A stretch of 64,000 bases of DNA from Zygaena filipendulae (GCA_907165275.2 OU015659.1:11946501-12010500); one strand, 5' to 3'; counted from the stretch's first letter, positions 42,617 through 52,944 are shown. Notes: a model not told the origin generated them from the letters alone. A program made the numbers and translations.

Positions 42617-43899
42617 AATATATCCATGCTCTTTGTATTAAGATGGCCAAGACGTCTATGCCAAAGTAGTGCAGACTCTTTGGTGGAAGTATACAAGGAA
42701 TGCAATTTATTTACATTTAATCTAAACATACCGTTGTGATTCGACCCTGTGGCAATGACGGGATTTGTCACATGACAGCCACCGCTTTGAAATATTGTTG
42801 CGCCTTTCGGCGTAAACAATACATCGAATCCTTTCTTAACTAAACTACTTACAGATAAAAGATTTGTAGCGAGACCAGGAACATATAATACATTACTAAT
42901 TTTATTTACACCATCGGAAATATTTATATTTACAGTGCCCTTACCATGACTCAATAAAGTCTCCTTATTTGCCACAGTGATAGGAGTTACGTGAGGGGAC
43001 AAGAACTCGAACCACTCTCTCCTGTTACTCATGTGGGAGCTTGCGCCGGAATCAAGAAACCAATCTTGTGAACCTGTGGGTGAACGATTAGTGAAACAAG
43101 ATGAAAGTGTAAATTCGGAAGTATAATTTGTACAAACATTTGACGAAACCGAAACATTCTTGTTTTTCTTGTTTTTTAGAATCCTACATTCACTCACTAT
43201 ATGCCCTAATTTTTTACAATAGGAACAAAATTTCTTCTTTGTTTGTTTCTTGGTGCATAGCGCTGTATCTGGAGATCTGCTGGTATCTGCTGAGGACTGT
43301 ACAGCTCGTGATTCTTCTTTTAGAAGAGCTGTCACTACATTTTCCGTGGTGATCTTCATATTAGAGTGTTCGATGGCCATAACTAAGGGATGATATTTTT
43401 CTGGAAGTCCAGTGAGCATTATAATAGCTAAGAATTCATCATCCACTTGTGCTCCAATTCCTTGTAGTTCTTGTTGGATAGCTAGTGACTCATTCACATA
43501 CTGTTGAATCTTTCCTTTGAACGAATTTGTTAAGAGTTTTTTCATCAGTGCAAGCCTCCTTGTGAGTCCACCATCAGCATAAGCTTTTCGTAAACAACTG
43601 AATGTTTCAAATGCGGTTTTTGCTGACCTTATAACGGGATAGATGGATTCTTCACAAGATAAACATATTTTCGCACGAGCCTTCTGATCTTTCCGTTTTT
43701 GATCAGGGTTGGAGAGGTCAGCGGGTTTTACAACGACTTCCCACAACTCTAGGTCAGTGAGCATGCATTCTATGGCAAATGCCCATGTGCTGAAGTTAGC
43801 TGATCCTTTTAGCTTTGATATGCTTATATTTGTTGAGTTCTGCGCTGTCTGAAAATCTTTTGAAGAATGTGCCGACTGTGAAGTCGATGGAGTATCCAT
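42595..43899 (-). CDS. copia gag, protease and start of integrase
   Basis: A 434-codon frame starting 63 nt after the PBS. Residues 1-200 are a copia-type gag domain (LKGSANFSTWAFAIECML; LTGLPEKYHPLVMAIE). The CCHC zinc knuckle is C225-X2-C-X4-H-X4-C238. The aspartic protease motif WFLDSGASSHM lies at 280-290. The integrase pre-domain WHRRLGHLN is at about 413-421. The frame then breaks at a run of five A on the coding strand (42612-42616) and ends 5-6 codons later. The start at 43899 is the first Met of the long frame and fits the short leader. Confidence 0.93.
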   Translation of the reverse strand: MDTPSTSQSAHSSKDFQTAQNSTNISISKLKGSANFSTWAFAIECMLTDLELWEVVVKPADLSNPDQKRKDQKARAKICLSCEESIYPVIRSAKTAFETFSCLRKAYADGGLTRRLALMKKLLTNSFKGKIQQYVNESLAIQQELQGIGAQVDDEFLAIIMLTGLPEKYHPLVMAIEHSNMKITTENVVTALLKEESRAVQSSADTSRSPDTALCTKKQTKKKFCSYCKKLGHIVSECRILKNKKNKNVSVSSNVCTNYTSEFTLSSCFTNRSPTGSQDWFLDSGASSHMSNRREWFEFLSPHVTPITVANKETLLSHGKGTVNINISDGVNKISNVLYVPGLATNLLSVSSLVKKGFDVLFTPKGATIFQSGGCHVTNPVIATGSNHNGMFRLNVNKLHSLYTSTKESALLWHRRLGHLNTKSMDILKINVSA

Positions 43900-43962
43900 T
43901 GCACTTTTCTTAACCTTTTTAAAAGACTTATTTGAGACCTATAACCACTTATCAGTTATTTC

Positions 43963-43976
43963 CTGGGCCCATAACC
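43963..43976 (-). promoter_or_regulatory. primer-binding site, half initiator tRNA-Met
   Basis: In element orientation, GGTTATGGGCCCAG directly follows the LTR. It is complementary to CTGGGCCCATAACC of initiator tRNA-Met around its CAU anticodon. Drosophila copia and Ty5 also prime from an internally cleaved initiator tRNA. Confidence 0.88.
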
Positions 43977-44150
43977 ACTTGTTACTTGGGTAGCAGAGTA
44001 ATATAAAAGTCAGGTGAAAAAGGTAAGATAAATATATTATAGTTTCAAAAGGAATGACATACAACAATGATCAAACAAAAGAATGTGTATAAAAATATTT
44101 AAATATCAAATTGACAGTGTTCTCAGTATAAACATAAAAGAGTTTTAACA
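43977..44150 (-). repeat. 5' LTR of the copia element
   Basis: 174 bp, apparently identical to 39585-39758. It presumably carries the promoter and poly(A) signal, but neither can be fixed from sequence alone. Confidence 0.9.
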
Positions 44151-44155
44151 TCATA
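44151..44155. repeat. TCATA target-site duplication, right
   Basis: Exact match to 39580-39584. Confidence 0.85.
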
Positions 44156-44225
44156 TAACTCAAGAACATAATAATTTTCGTTGGTTGTTGACCCTGTTGA
44201 CCGGTGGAGGTCGCGGTCGTAGCGA

Positions 44226-44417
44226 GTGGACGCCTATCGCGTTCTTTATTCGATATTTTCACCACCATTCAGCAGCCATTTTCTTTTCCAATAAAGAAGC
44301 TGATGTTCGAGTGAGAACCGTGTTTTATCTAGGGGGAATAATCTCACATGATCATTGGCGTTTCGCCATAATTACTTTAAATAATTACTTAATTAAATGC
44401 GATAAATCGCGATAGAT
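44226..44417 (+). repeat. diverged local repeat, left copy
   Basis: GGACGCCTATCGCG, CACCATTCAGCAGCCATTTT, GTGTTTTATCTAGGGGGA and CATTGGCGTTTCGCCATAAT correspond in order to 45748-45960, with frequent substitutions. It has no identified function. Confidence 0.7.
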
Positions 44418-44880
44418 TGCCATAATTGAAGAACAAGATTAAGAATATTTCGTAATTTTTAGAAACTGTTTACTGTCACACAAACCGTATTAATAAAAAA
44501 CCAGCATACAAGTTAATTTGTATAGACATTTTGCGTCTCTGTTTTGGGTATTTTGTATTTCAATAATAGTGATGTTACTGGAGTCAATGATCGTATGAAA
44601 CCACTTTATGAATAAAACAATCTTACTGAACTATTTCTGCGTTAGATGTCCTTGCTTTACACTGTCAATTACTCACTGTCACGCCGCCGGTCCGCTGTCC
44701 AGTGAGTCTCAGCTGAAAATCAGTTTATAAATAGATAGTTATGTTGTAGCTCTATGTTAAGCTGAGCGTTGGGACTTCTGAGAGTTAAGTAGTGCAGCAA
44801 CCCCCTTAATTAAGGGCCAGCGGATAGCGTGACAAGGGATTTAAGGTGACATATAGCGTAACACGTAAAACTTGACACTA
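44418..44880. other. no gene seen
   Basis: Unassigned. A short inverted motif, CCCTTAATTAAGGG, lies near 44803. Confidence 0.4.
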
Positions 44881-44883
44881 TCA

Positions 44884-44980
44884 CTTTAACAACGCTATGC
44901 AGGGAGTCTCTTTCGTTAAAATCAACTGTTTCAAATTGAAACTGGTGATGAAAGAAACTCCCTGCATAGCGTTGTTAAAG
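44884..44980. repeat. long hairpin, 31-bp arms
   Basis: Arms 44884-44914 and 44950-44980 pair with one mismatch. The ~35-nt loop contains a smaller palindrome, GTTTCAAATTGAAAC. A second inverted pair (ACTGTATAATCAGATAGG / ATCCGATTATACAGT) follows at 44985-45049. Confidence 0.9.
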
Positions 44981-45064
44981 TATAAACTGTATAATCAGAT
45001 AGGTTTGAAAAAATAAATTTATTTTTTACATATCCGATTATACAGTTTTAGTTTTTATCAAAGT

Positions 45065-45262
45065 GGACCCTGGAAATCCTCGTTTCACCCACGTTAATTT
45101 CAAGGTTCCCGTAGAAATTCCGGGATAAAAAGTATCCTATATCCTTCTTTGTACCTCTGAAAACGTGTTTGCAAAATTTCATGATAATCCGTTGAGCCGT
45201 TAAGGCGTGAAAGCGTAACAAACAAACAAACAAACTCACTTTCGCATTTATATCAGGAAGGA
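45065..45262 (-). mobile_element. Helitron-like copy
   Basis: TCCTCGTTTCACCCACGTTA, TAGAAATTCCGGGATAAAAA, GATAATCCGTTGAGCCGTTA and CACTTTCGCATTTATATCAG. CTAG is lost. Confidence 0.75.
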
Positions 45263-45514
45263 TAATTTAAGTGTAGATTTGTCCCCCTTTTCGTCTATCA
45301 CTGTGCACGTAATTCTTGTCTGGGCCTTGAAAGGGTATCCATCAATTTGTTCTCACAACACACTCAGTTAAATTCGGTTACATTGCGCACTTCAGTACAG
45401 CCTAGGTAGATTATACACACGCACGCAATACTGCTATTAGTACTAAAATGAATTATAGATGGTATTAAATATACAGGGTGAATTTTTGAGACGAGACAGT
45501 AAGGGCAGGGTACC

Positions 45515-45742
45515 TTAACCGTTATAGTTAAAGGAAAACGCTTTTAGGAAACTATTCATAATTTTTTAAGATATTTTAAATTGCATTTACAGATTTTGGA
45601 AAAAATGTACAGTCAGCAAGAAAATGGTCATTTTACACAAAAACTTTTTTTGATGCCAATCGATCTGTAAATGGTATTCAGAATATCTTAAAAATTTATG
45701 AATAGTCTCCAAAAAGCGTTTTCCTGTAACTATAACGGTTAA
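45515..45742. mobile_element. fold-back element, ~58-bp arms
   Basis: TTAACCGTTATAGTTAAAGG ... AAGATATT at the left is mirrored by AATATCTTAAAAATTTATGA ... TATAACGGTTAA at the right with few mismatches, 228 bp in all. Upstream, ACAGGGTGAATTTTTGAGAC at 45474 may be part of the same element. Confidence 0.78.
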
Positions 45743-45747
45743 TGCAC

Positions 45748-45960
45748 GCCTGTCGCGGTATTCGATATTTCAATTTTCAATAACCATTCAGCGGCCATTT
45801 TGTTTTCCAAGAAAGAATCTTTTTTGAGAGAGAACGGTGTTTTATCTTGGGGGACAATCTAAAATTGTCATTGGCGTTTCGCCGTAATTATACAAGTAGA
45901 AGAAGAAGTTATTCTAATTAAAATGAACATTATCATTAAATCAAATGCAATAAATCGCTA
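45748..45960 (+). repeat. diverged local repeat, right copy
   Basis: Partner of 44226-44417: CACGCCTGTCGCGGTATTCG, ACCATTCAGCGGCCATTTTG, TGTTTTATCTTGGGGGACAA, CATTGGCGTTTCGCCGTAAT. Confidence 0.7.
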
Positions 45961-45967
45961 TAGATGT

Positions 45968-46274
45968 TAGGCTAGTTTCCTGGGTAAAGTCCGTCAGTTA
46001 GATAATAAAAAAATAAAAGACACGTATTTTTTGCTTTTTTAAAATAATGGAAATATGCATAGATAAAGCGCATTAAAGTTTAGGGTGGGGGACTCGTGAT
46101 GTCACAGCTCGCTATAACGTGCGAACAAACTGTAGCGAGGCGTGACGTCATGTGAAATTTCGACTTGATATATCTCCGTTATTTTTTGGTTACATAAAAA
46201 ATAAAAAAATACGTGTCCAATATTTTTTAATAATCTACAAAACGGACTAAAATAAAATTTAGGAAACTAGCCTA
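45968..46274 (+). mobile_element. MITE-A subfamily 2, complete
   Basis: The TIR TAGGCTAGTTTCCT is exactly mirrored by AGGAAACTAGCCTA. The interior is as in MITE-A, with one TGACGTCA and one mutated site. Confidence 0.88.
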
Positions 46275-46279
46275 CGATT

Positions 46280-46860
46280 GGTGCAGTTAATCATTATTGA
46301 TTACCAGAATATCATATTACCTACGCAATGTTCACAATCTTAAGCTGACATATAAATGAGGTTATTTATAGTCTGCTCTTGCACTATTATTTAATCCGTC
46401 TTAGTCGTGACGAAACATTGTCCGAATACTAATGTTGCCACCTCAGTCATGTGCGATCGTGTGTAATGGTTCCCTTCATCCCATGACTGACAATAGAAAT
46501 AATGGGATAGGTTAGCTTTTAGTAGGGAGGAGGTTTTAGGGGAGGCATTTCTTATAATAATGATGGTCATTTGGACACTTTCGCGTTACTACGTCTTGTT
46601 CTATTCGCAAAATTTCTTAAATTAAGGCGTCGTAATTAACAAACGGAATCTTAACAAAAAACACATGCGTACAAAGCTGCATAACGATACGACAATAATT
46701 TATTATTAGAAGTAGGTTAAACACATTCACAGATTTTATTATATTGTCTGTTATGTACAAGTGAAGTCAATAATTTATAAGCGTGTTAAAAAAATTAACA
46801 AGGATTGAACCGAGAAGTCTCGAAAATTTCTTTATCGAAGCAATTAAGTTCACTAAAATA
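46280..46860. other. no gene seen
   Basis: AT-rich, unassigned. Confidence 0.4.
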
Positions 46861-46865
46861 CATCT

Positions 46866-47049
46866 AATATGTAAAATTCTCGTGTCACAATGTTCGTTCC
46901 CATACTCCTCCGAAACGGCTTGACCGATTCTCATGAAATTTTTTATGCATATTCAGTAGGTCTGAGAATCGGCTACTATCTATTTTTCATCCCGGAATCC
47001 CCGCGGGAACTCCGAAACCCACGCGGGTGATACCGCGGGGCACAGCTAG
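46866..47049 (+). mobile_element. Helitron-like copy, GTAGCCGATTCTCAGA subfamily
   Basis: Reverse-complement relative of the tandem pair at 21855-22199: TTCGTTCCCATACTCCTCCG, GTCTGAGAATCGGCTACTAT; ends CACGCGGGTGATACCGCGGG and CTAG at 47046-47049. Confidence 0.83.
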
Positions 47050-47144
47050 TGTTTTTCATATACCTTTCGATAGGTAGCAAAAACGTTTGTGGCCGGGCCA
47101 GAAAGCAACACATAAAATAAATTGAAGTTGTGTTGAATAGGTTA

Positions 47145-47408
47145 TGTGACTACTTTTTTCTTTCTAAATTCTATTTAGTCCGTCAGTTAGATAATAAAAA
47201 AATAATGGACACGTATTTTTTGTTTTTTCAAAATATTCAAAATATACCTGGATAAAGCACATTAAAGTTTGGGAGTAGGAGCTCGTAACGTCATACGCAG
47301 CTAAAACGGCGCTTGCTTGTGACGTCACGCGACATTCCGACTCAACGTTATTCTTTGCTTACGTGAAAATAGAAAATATACGTGTCTAATATTTTTATGA
47401 ATCTACAC
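47145..47408 (+). mobile_element. MITE-A copy, diverged
   Basis: ATTTAGTCCGTCAGTTAGAT, TTGTGACGTCACGCGACATT and ATACGTGTCTAATATTTTTA. The right TIR is lost, and the first CRE has become AACGTCAT. Confidence 0.75.
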
Positions 47409-48370
47409 CGGCGATTGTTTATTTTGCCAATATGGCGCCTCTTGTCATGTTTACCAATTAGTCATTAATGTTGATAATAAATTAATAATTACTACGCTAA
47501 TGTCGGTACAGCAATTTTTTTGTACTTTGATAATTTATTGATATATTCATAAAACTTTTGCTTTCGCATGCGGTTTCATTGATGCAAATTTTATATTTCC
47601 CTCGGGTTTTATCGAGGTTAGTAGGCAGAAAGGGTATAAAAGGCTAAGATAACTCTTACATAAAATTCGATCACCTTTTTAATGAAGTCAGGTTATAAAT
47701 ATTCTTTAAAAAAATCCATTTTTAACCATTTTTTATCGACATGAAAATAAATGACCAAACCGCCACGCGCCATCTTTGATTCCCGCCAAAAAACTCTGGG
47801 TGCTTTCTTTTCTTATTCTATATTGTTATTTCTTATTCTTTTCTTCTTTATATAATCAACCAGTATCACAGCAAAGTTAAATGAGAAAAAATTATCACTT
47901 TCACTGATTTCGTTCGTGATTATACGTATAATAATCTCTGCTTTTATAACATTGACCGTATAATCATAAATGTAGTCAAAAAAGCATTTTATTGTGTTAT
48001 AAGGTGCTGTATTGGACAATTTTTACAGTGACGGTTTTTTATACATACCTATGACATTTCGAGCTGATTTCTTCGGTTTCTTCCAAGAGCTCCGAGAAAG
48101 TTCTTGCAAGCTATAGTACCGTGGCTTGCAATTTCAAACCGTACGAGGCATTTTAATATAAAAAAATAATTGATCGCGTTAATTTTACTCGAAACTGACT
48201 AAATGTATTATATGCAAAAGTCCATAAAAAAAAAGAAAGACAGCACCCTGAGATGCTGTCCACCAAAAACCATTGATGTATTAAAAGCCCAAAAACAAGT
48301 AGATTACGCACAACTCTGCTTGGCAAGCTACGTCAACTTTGTTAAAAGATAAAAATTAGTCCATCTTGTA
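47409..48370. other. no gene seen
   Basis: AT-rich. A short imperfect hairpin, AGACAGCACCCTGAGATGCTGTC, lies at about 48238-48260. No reliable coding frame. Confidence 0.4.
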
Positions 48371-48372
48371 AG

Positions 48373-48510
48373 CAGTTCCCATCCCCATTGCAGGTCGGCA
48401 ACGCACCTGCATGCCTTCTGGTGTTGCAGATGTCTATGGGCGGCGGTAATCACCTACAATCAGGTGTCAGGTCAGGTCTTGCCCGTTTGCCCCCTATGAC
48501 ATAAAAAAAA
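48373..48510 (+). mobile_element. A-tailed SINE-like retroposon, copy R3
   Basis: AGTTCCCATCCCCATTGCAG to GCCCCCTATGACATA and an A-run. It has a small internal duplication (GTCAGGTCAGGTCTTG). Confidence 0.77.
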
Positions 48511-49132
48511 GATCTTGAAGTCCGTCTTAGTTATTTGCATCTTATCAGCAAAGTTAATGTGTCTAAAATTAATTACTTTCACCGGCTTCGTTAGTGATTA
48601 TTAATAATAGCCGACGATTACTAATAATCCCCGCATTTATGACATAGGCCGTAATATATAAAAGTAGCTACAACAAGTTAAATATCGCTAAGGAAATTAT
48701 ATTCGAGTAGCGCAAGTCTGACAAATTGGTTCAAGACACGCAATACCTGATTGTTTAAGGTTGTATATGCGCAGAGCTAAGTGGTGGACGTGGGGGTAGT
48801 GGTACTACAAATTTTATGCAAAACTAGCCGTTGACCGCAACTTTGCTTGCGTAGTGTTTGCGGGAAACGCTTAAAAATTATAATATTGATACTTGAACAT
48901 TATCAGACAACGCCACCTGGTCCCAAAATAAGCAGAGCATGTACTATGGGGTACCAAACAACGAATATATTTGTAATAAGGAGATACTTAAAAAAAACAT
49001 TTATTGCCAAAAAAAATAAACAATAAGAAAACCTAAAATTCCTTCTATGGAGAGAGTCGCGAATGCGCAACTCGCCCCAGAACAAAATCAACAAAATAAA
49101 CATACTTACATATATTGTGGCAATAGGACTTA

Positions 49133-49522
49133 TCTATACTAATATAATATTATAAAGAGGAAAGATTTGATTTTAGTTTGTTTATTACGATTCAAGTCTG
49201 TCACCAAGCACCTAACGGTGTGTTCCGGCAGCCCCACTTGAAAGCCAGTCCCCATCTCCATTCCAGGTCGGCAACGCACCTGCAAGCCTTCTGGTGTTGC
49301 AGATGTCTATGGGCGGCGGTAATCACTTACCATCAGGTGTACCGCTTGCCCGTTTGCCCCTCTAACATAAAAAAAAAATTAACTCAAAAACTACTGAACT
49401 GATTTTAAAAATTCTTTCACCATTAGAAAGCTAAAGCATCCCTGAGTATAGGCTATATTGTAATCTGGAATTCCCGCGGGAACTCCGAAATCATCGCGGG
49501 TGAAAACGCGCGGGACAGCTAG
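49133..49522 (+). mobile_element. Helitron-like copy interrupted by retroposon R4
   Basis: The 5' part TCTATACTAATATAATATTA...TTACGATTCAA is at 49133-49195. The 3' part begins TTAACTCAAAAACTACTGAA at 49379 and ends CGCGCGGGACAGCTAG at 49522. Joined, they match the uninterrupted copy at 19223. Confidence 0.85.
49196..49378 (+). mobile_element. A-tailed SINE-like retroposon, copy R4, nested
   Basis: GTCTGTCACCAAGCACCTAA to TTTGCCCCTCTAACATA and an A-run, inserted in the Helitron-like copy above. This fixes the relative age: R4 is younger than its host. Confidence 0.82.
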
Positions 49523-49799
49523 TATAAAATAAATTATTATGTAAATTACATAATAATATGTAAGATACTTTTTAAATGACATTACATAAAAGTTTACCTT
49601 GATGGATCGAATCCCAAATACGTAAGCATAAATACGATACTTAAAGTGTGTTTGTGTGTTAACATTGACCTCCAGAACAGCTGTGCGGATTTTAATGAAA
49701 TTCTGTATATACAGTAGGCGTAAGTCCTGGAATATCCCGAAGGTATCCCGGAATTTTGCTCGAGTGAAACCATGGACAAAAGCAAGTCTATACATACAA

Positions 49800-50710
49800 G
49801 TTGATACGAGTAGGCAATAAAAAAAGAAAGTTCCTTTTTGGTTATCTCTGGCACTACTGAACCTAATTAAAGAAATCCTTTCATTTCAGAACTGTGTAAT
49901 TATCTTAATAAAAATCTGAGATGATCAACTTTGGTTTTATTTTAATCGGAGCCGAAAGACGCGTGACAAGTAGAAAAAGAGAAAAGATTCTGGTAGGAAA
50001 GAGTAAGATGACTGCATATGCTGCGTTCAGCCCTCTTAGCCAAGTTGACAATCTATAATAGTCAACGCATAGAAAACGCATAGGACTCATGCTCACGCAA
50101 AACTGGACTTCTGATTGAATGATTTTACGTGACCACGTGAGACGGTTGACGGTTCATTTCTTAGTTTTCTATGCGTTAACGATTACAGTTAACGATTGTC
50201 AACTTGGCTAAGAGGGCAATATGCCATAGCAACGAAAACTTGTCGAGGGAATTCAAAGTCTAACCGCAGCGCACATCTATATGGTAAATATGGTAGTTAT
50301 ATGACCTATTTAGGTCTTGGAAAAGTAGATAGGATAGTTATAATGAGAAAACATAGAGTTCCCGAGGGAGTTTCAACACCGATAGGTACGGGTGAAACCG
50401 CGAAACAGCAAATATAAGTACAAATAACTTTGTAAATACAAATTTTTACACAATTTACTGCCCCGCGTTTGAATCTCGAGTCATGTTTATGTATTTATAA
50501 ATTATTTCAGCGGTAGACATTATTTGTTGAGAACGTATGTTATTAATGGTTCGTTTGTGCTGATGTTTTCTCTGCAATCTGTTTTAGGATTAATTGTACA
50601 GCGTGCTAAAAAAATGTGGGGTCCAGTGACGCGCTAATCTCAGGAATGTCCGAGGTCCGATTTGAAAAATTCTTTCAGTGTTAGATAGCCCATTTATCGA
50701 GGAAGGCCAT
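49800..50710. other. no gene seen; inverted segment and Helitron trace
   Basis: GCCCTCTTAGCCAAGTTGACAA at 50029 is mirrored by TTGTCAACTTGGCTAAGAGGGC at 50196, with ATGCG(T/C) motifs between, giving an inverted-repeat element of about 190 bp. A decayed Helitron-like 3' end (CGGGTGAAACCGCGAAACAG) lies near 50390-50413. Confidence 0.5.
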
Positions 50711-50718
50711 TGGTCATA

Positions 50719-51174
50719 CAACGTGTTAATGAATTAACCAAAAACCTGATACACCCAATTTAAGAAAATAATCAATAATGTGATTAAAATAAAATTTAAG
50801 TCGGGAAAATTAATAGTTTAAAAGTTATTCAACCCTAGTTTGGATGTGACCGATCTACGATATTTCAAGCGCTACGCCTGCGCCTACGCGTCAATGACCG
50901 ATTTGACTTTTTTGTTGCGGGCGGCGTACGCGCCAATTATTATAAATAATTTAGACATGGGCTCGTAAAAATGAAAAAATATAACCTATAATGTAATATA
51001 TATATGTAATGTAATATAATGTATATAATGTAATATAATGTAATGTTTTTCTTTAAGCCAAATAAAATTTATTATTATTATTATTATTACTATATCAAAA
51101 TATGGTGTGATCGATTCGTAAGTCGATTCTGAGCAAACTACTTTCTAGTTTTCAGTAAATTCATTAACACGTTG
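50719..51174 (+). mobile_element. MITE-C copy 2 with internal insertion
   Basis: TA-CAACGTGTTAATGAATTA ... AAATTCATTAACACGTTG-TA. Between AAATATAACCTATA and ACTATATCAAAATATGG it carries extra sequence: TAATG-type repeats and a segment ending AATAAAATTTATTATTATTA, probably a small retroposon with an (ATT)n tail (about 50995-51100). Confidence 0.83.
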
Positions 51175-51324
51175 TATATCATCACGCTAAGACCAATAAG
51201 AGCGGAACAGCGATAAAAAATGTCCTTTTGAGAGCTTCTATTGCGTACGCTGCTTTAACGGTTAGCTGTGGAATATATTTTAGTTTAGTTTTTCCCTCAA
51301 ATTAACACAAAGAAACCGCGGGGC

Positions 51325-51441
51325 AACCCACAAAATTAAAATATTGTTGACACAAAATAGCGCTATAATTTTATAACACGATTTAGGTAGGTACTCAAAA
51401 TTTCTCCAGTGTGGGTTACACACTGTCACTTATCTATGCCC
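51325..51441 (+). mobile_element. MITE-B fragment
   Basis: AACCCACAAAATTAAA, CAAAATAGCGCTATAATTTT and GTGTGGGTTACACACTGTCA through TATCTATGCCC. The left TIR and middle are deleted, and a Helitron-like end (AAACCGCGGGGC) abuts it. Confidence 0.7.
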
Positions 51442-51610
51442 AAATGACTGATAGCGTTTTTTAATAATTAAAGATTATTTTATTAACTGTTACACACTGT
51501 ATAATACCTACATTTCGAGCCAATAATATTTTTTCTTTACAATTCACGAACGCAGAAGGTAGGTGTCGGTGATTGAAGTGAGTATATACATATTTTGTTT
51601 GTAAAAACTG

Positions 51611-52093
51611 CTAAAAGTGATTCAAACTATTCGAACTGAAACATAAGCCATTTGAGCATATTTCGAATGAATGATCAACACTGAATTTATACTGATTCAT
51701 TGGCAAAATAACTTTTATTTTTGACTCATTTGCGTAATAAGGGGCTGTTGATTCTATTGTACTAGGAGTCAGTATACTTATTGATATTAATCTTTCGTTA
51801 ATAGTGCGTCGGTTTGATGTGAAACCTCTAATGTGAACGGTCAGACCGGCTGTTGACGTGGCGACGCATGCTGTGGCGACACGTGCAGGCCACGCGCTCT
51901 TGATTCTGCGACTGTCTTCACTGTTTAACAGGTTGTCTCCACTTAATTTTTCTACCAAATTAATAAAATAATAAAAATAATAATAAAAAAATATTAACAA
52001 TTTTTGTGACACTTTATCATTAAAAGAAATTAGATTAACAATATTTTTTTCTTTAAAAAATTGCGTTAAATTGCTGCATTCATTTCCTTTCAT
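51611..52093 (-). other. unassigned 160-codon open frame
   Basis: The longest open frame not explained by a recognised element. The product starts MKGNECSNLTQFFKEKN and has a central hydrophobic YYYFYYF run caused by an ATT-rich stretch. I recognise no domain. It is probably chance, but residues ~65-160 lie in less AT-rich DNA. Confidence 0.12.
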
Positions 52094-52099
52094 AAGCCA

Positions 52100-52312
52100 G
52101 TAGCTGTCCCACGCGGTTTCACTCGCGATAATTTCGGAGTTTCCGCAGGAATTTCTGATTACAATATAGCCTGTGTTACTCAGGGATAATGTAGCTTTCT
52201 AGTGGTAAAAGAATTTTTGAAATCGCTCCATTAGTTTTTGAGTTGAATCGTAACAAACAAACAAACAAAAAATCAAATCTTTACTCTTTATAATATTAGT
52301 ATAGATATAGAT
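52100..52312 (-). mobile_element. Helitron-like copy
   Basis: GTAGCTGTCCCACGCGGTTT, CACTCGCGATAATTTCGGAG, TTTTTGAGTTGAATCGTAAC and TCTTTATAATATTAGTATAG. CTAG has become GTAG. Confidence 0.82.
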
Positions 52313-52710
52313 AGATAAGCTTTTTATGCTCATTATTTCCACAAAATAATATCGATTTAAACTTATCGAGAGTTCCCGAGAGAAACTTGAAATATTTGCG
52401 GGCGTTGTTGTGTTTTGTTTCACAGTTAACATTCAGTTAAGTTTACTATACCAATTAAACTTTCAATTTGGGATCTTAGAGAAATTAATCTTCGCCGTCT
52501 TACGGTCTAAAGCAAAGAGACCATCCGCTCGAACACGTAAGTTTCGGTAATGTCGTAAAGCACCCTCAATTTGGGTAGAAATTGGCACTTACAACAATTG
52601 AGTGTTAGTGAATAGCTATAGAAATTCAGCCGCACATGTGAGAGTACAAACATTAACTTGATTGCTAGGTACGAAAATTAGTATTACAGTTGATATAATT
52701 AGTTTATGTA

Positions 52711-52944
52711 GGGACTCAATGTCGTTTTAATGATTACTTAATTTTGAGTAAAGATTTTTAAAACAAAATCACCGCAATCAGAGACAGTCATTAAATTAAT
52801 GTTAATTAGCATTTGACCAATTAACTTAAATTTAGTTAAATGTCAATTAAGATTAATTTAATGAACGTCTACGGCGATTTTGTTTTAAAAGTCTTTACTT
52901 AAAATTAATTAAGTAATTATCAAAACGACTCTGAGTGCGGTCGT
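52711..52944. mobile_element. MITE-F copy 2 (fold-back)
   Basis: GTCGTTTTAATGATTACTTA and ATTTTTAAAACAAAATCACC at the left mirror GGCGATTTTGTTTTAAAAGT and TAAGTAATTATCAAAACGAC at the right. The right end keeps CTCTGAGTGCGGTCG, absent on the left. Confidence 0.75.

Larger units (their letters stand above)
39585..44150 (-). mobile_element. Ty1/copia LTR retrotransposon, structurally complete, frame-broken
   Basis: 4566 bp, minus strand. It has 174-bp LTRs, PBS, gag with zinc knuckle, protease, integrase, reverse transcriptase, RNase H and PPT in the Ty1/copia order (integrase before RT). By eye the two LTRs show no difference, which points to a recent insertion. Two frameshifts around the integrase (near 42612-42616 and 42256-42262) split the polyprotein into three frames. 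Confidence 0.96.

Noticed and set aside
49391..49795. 134-codon minus-strand frame
   Set aside because: Crosses a Helitron-like copy and its flank; composition and repeats explain it.
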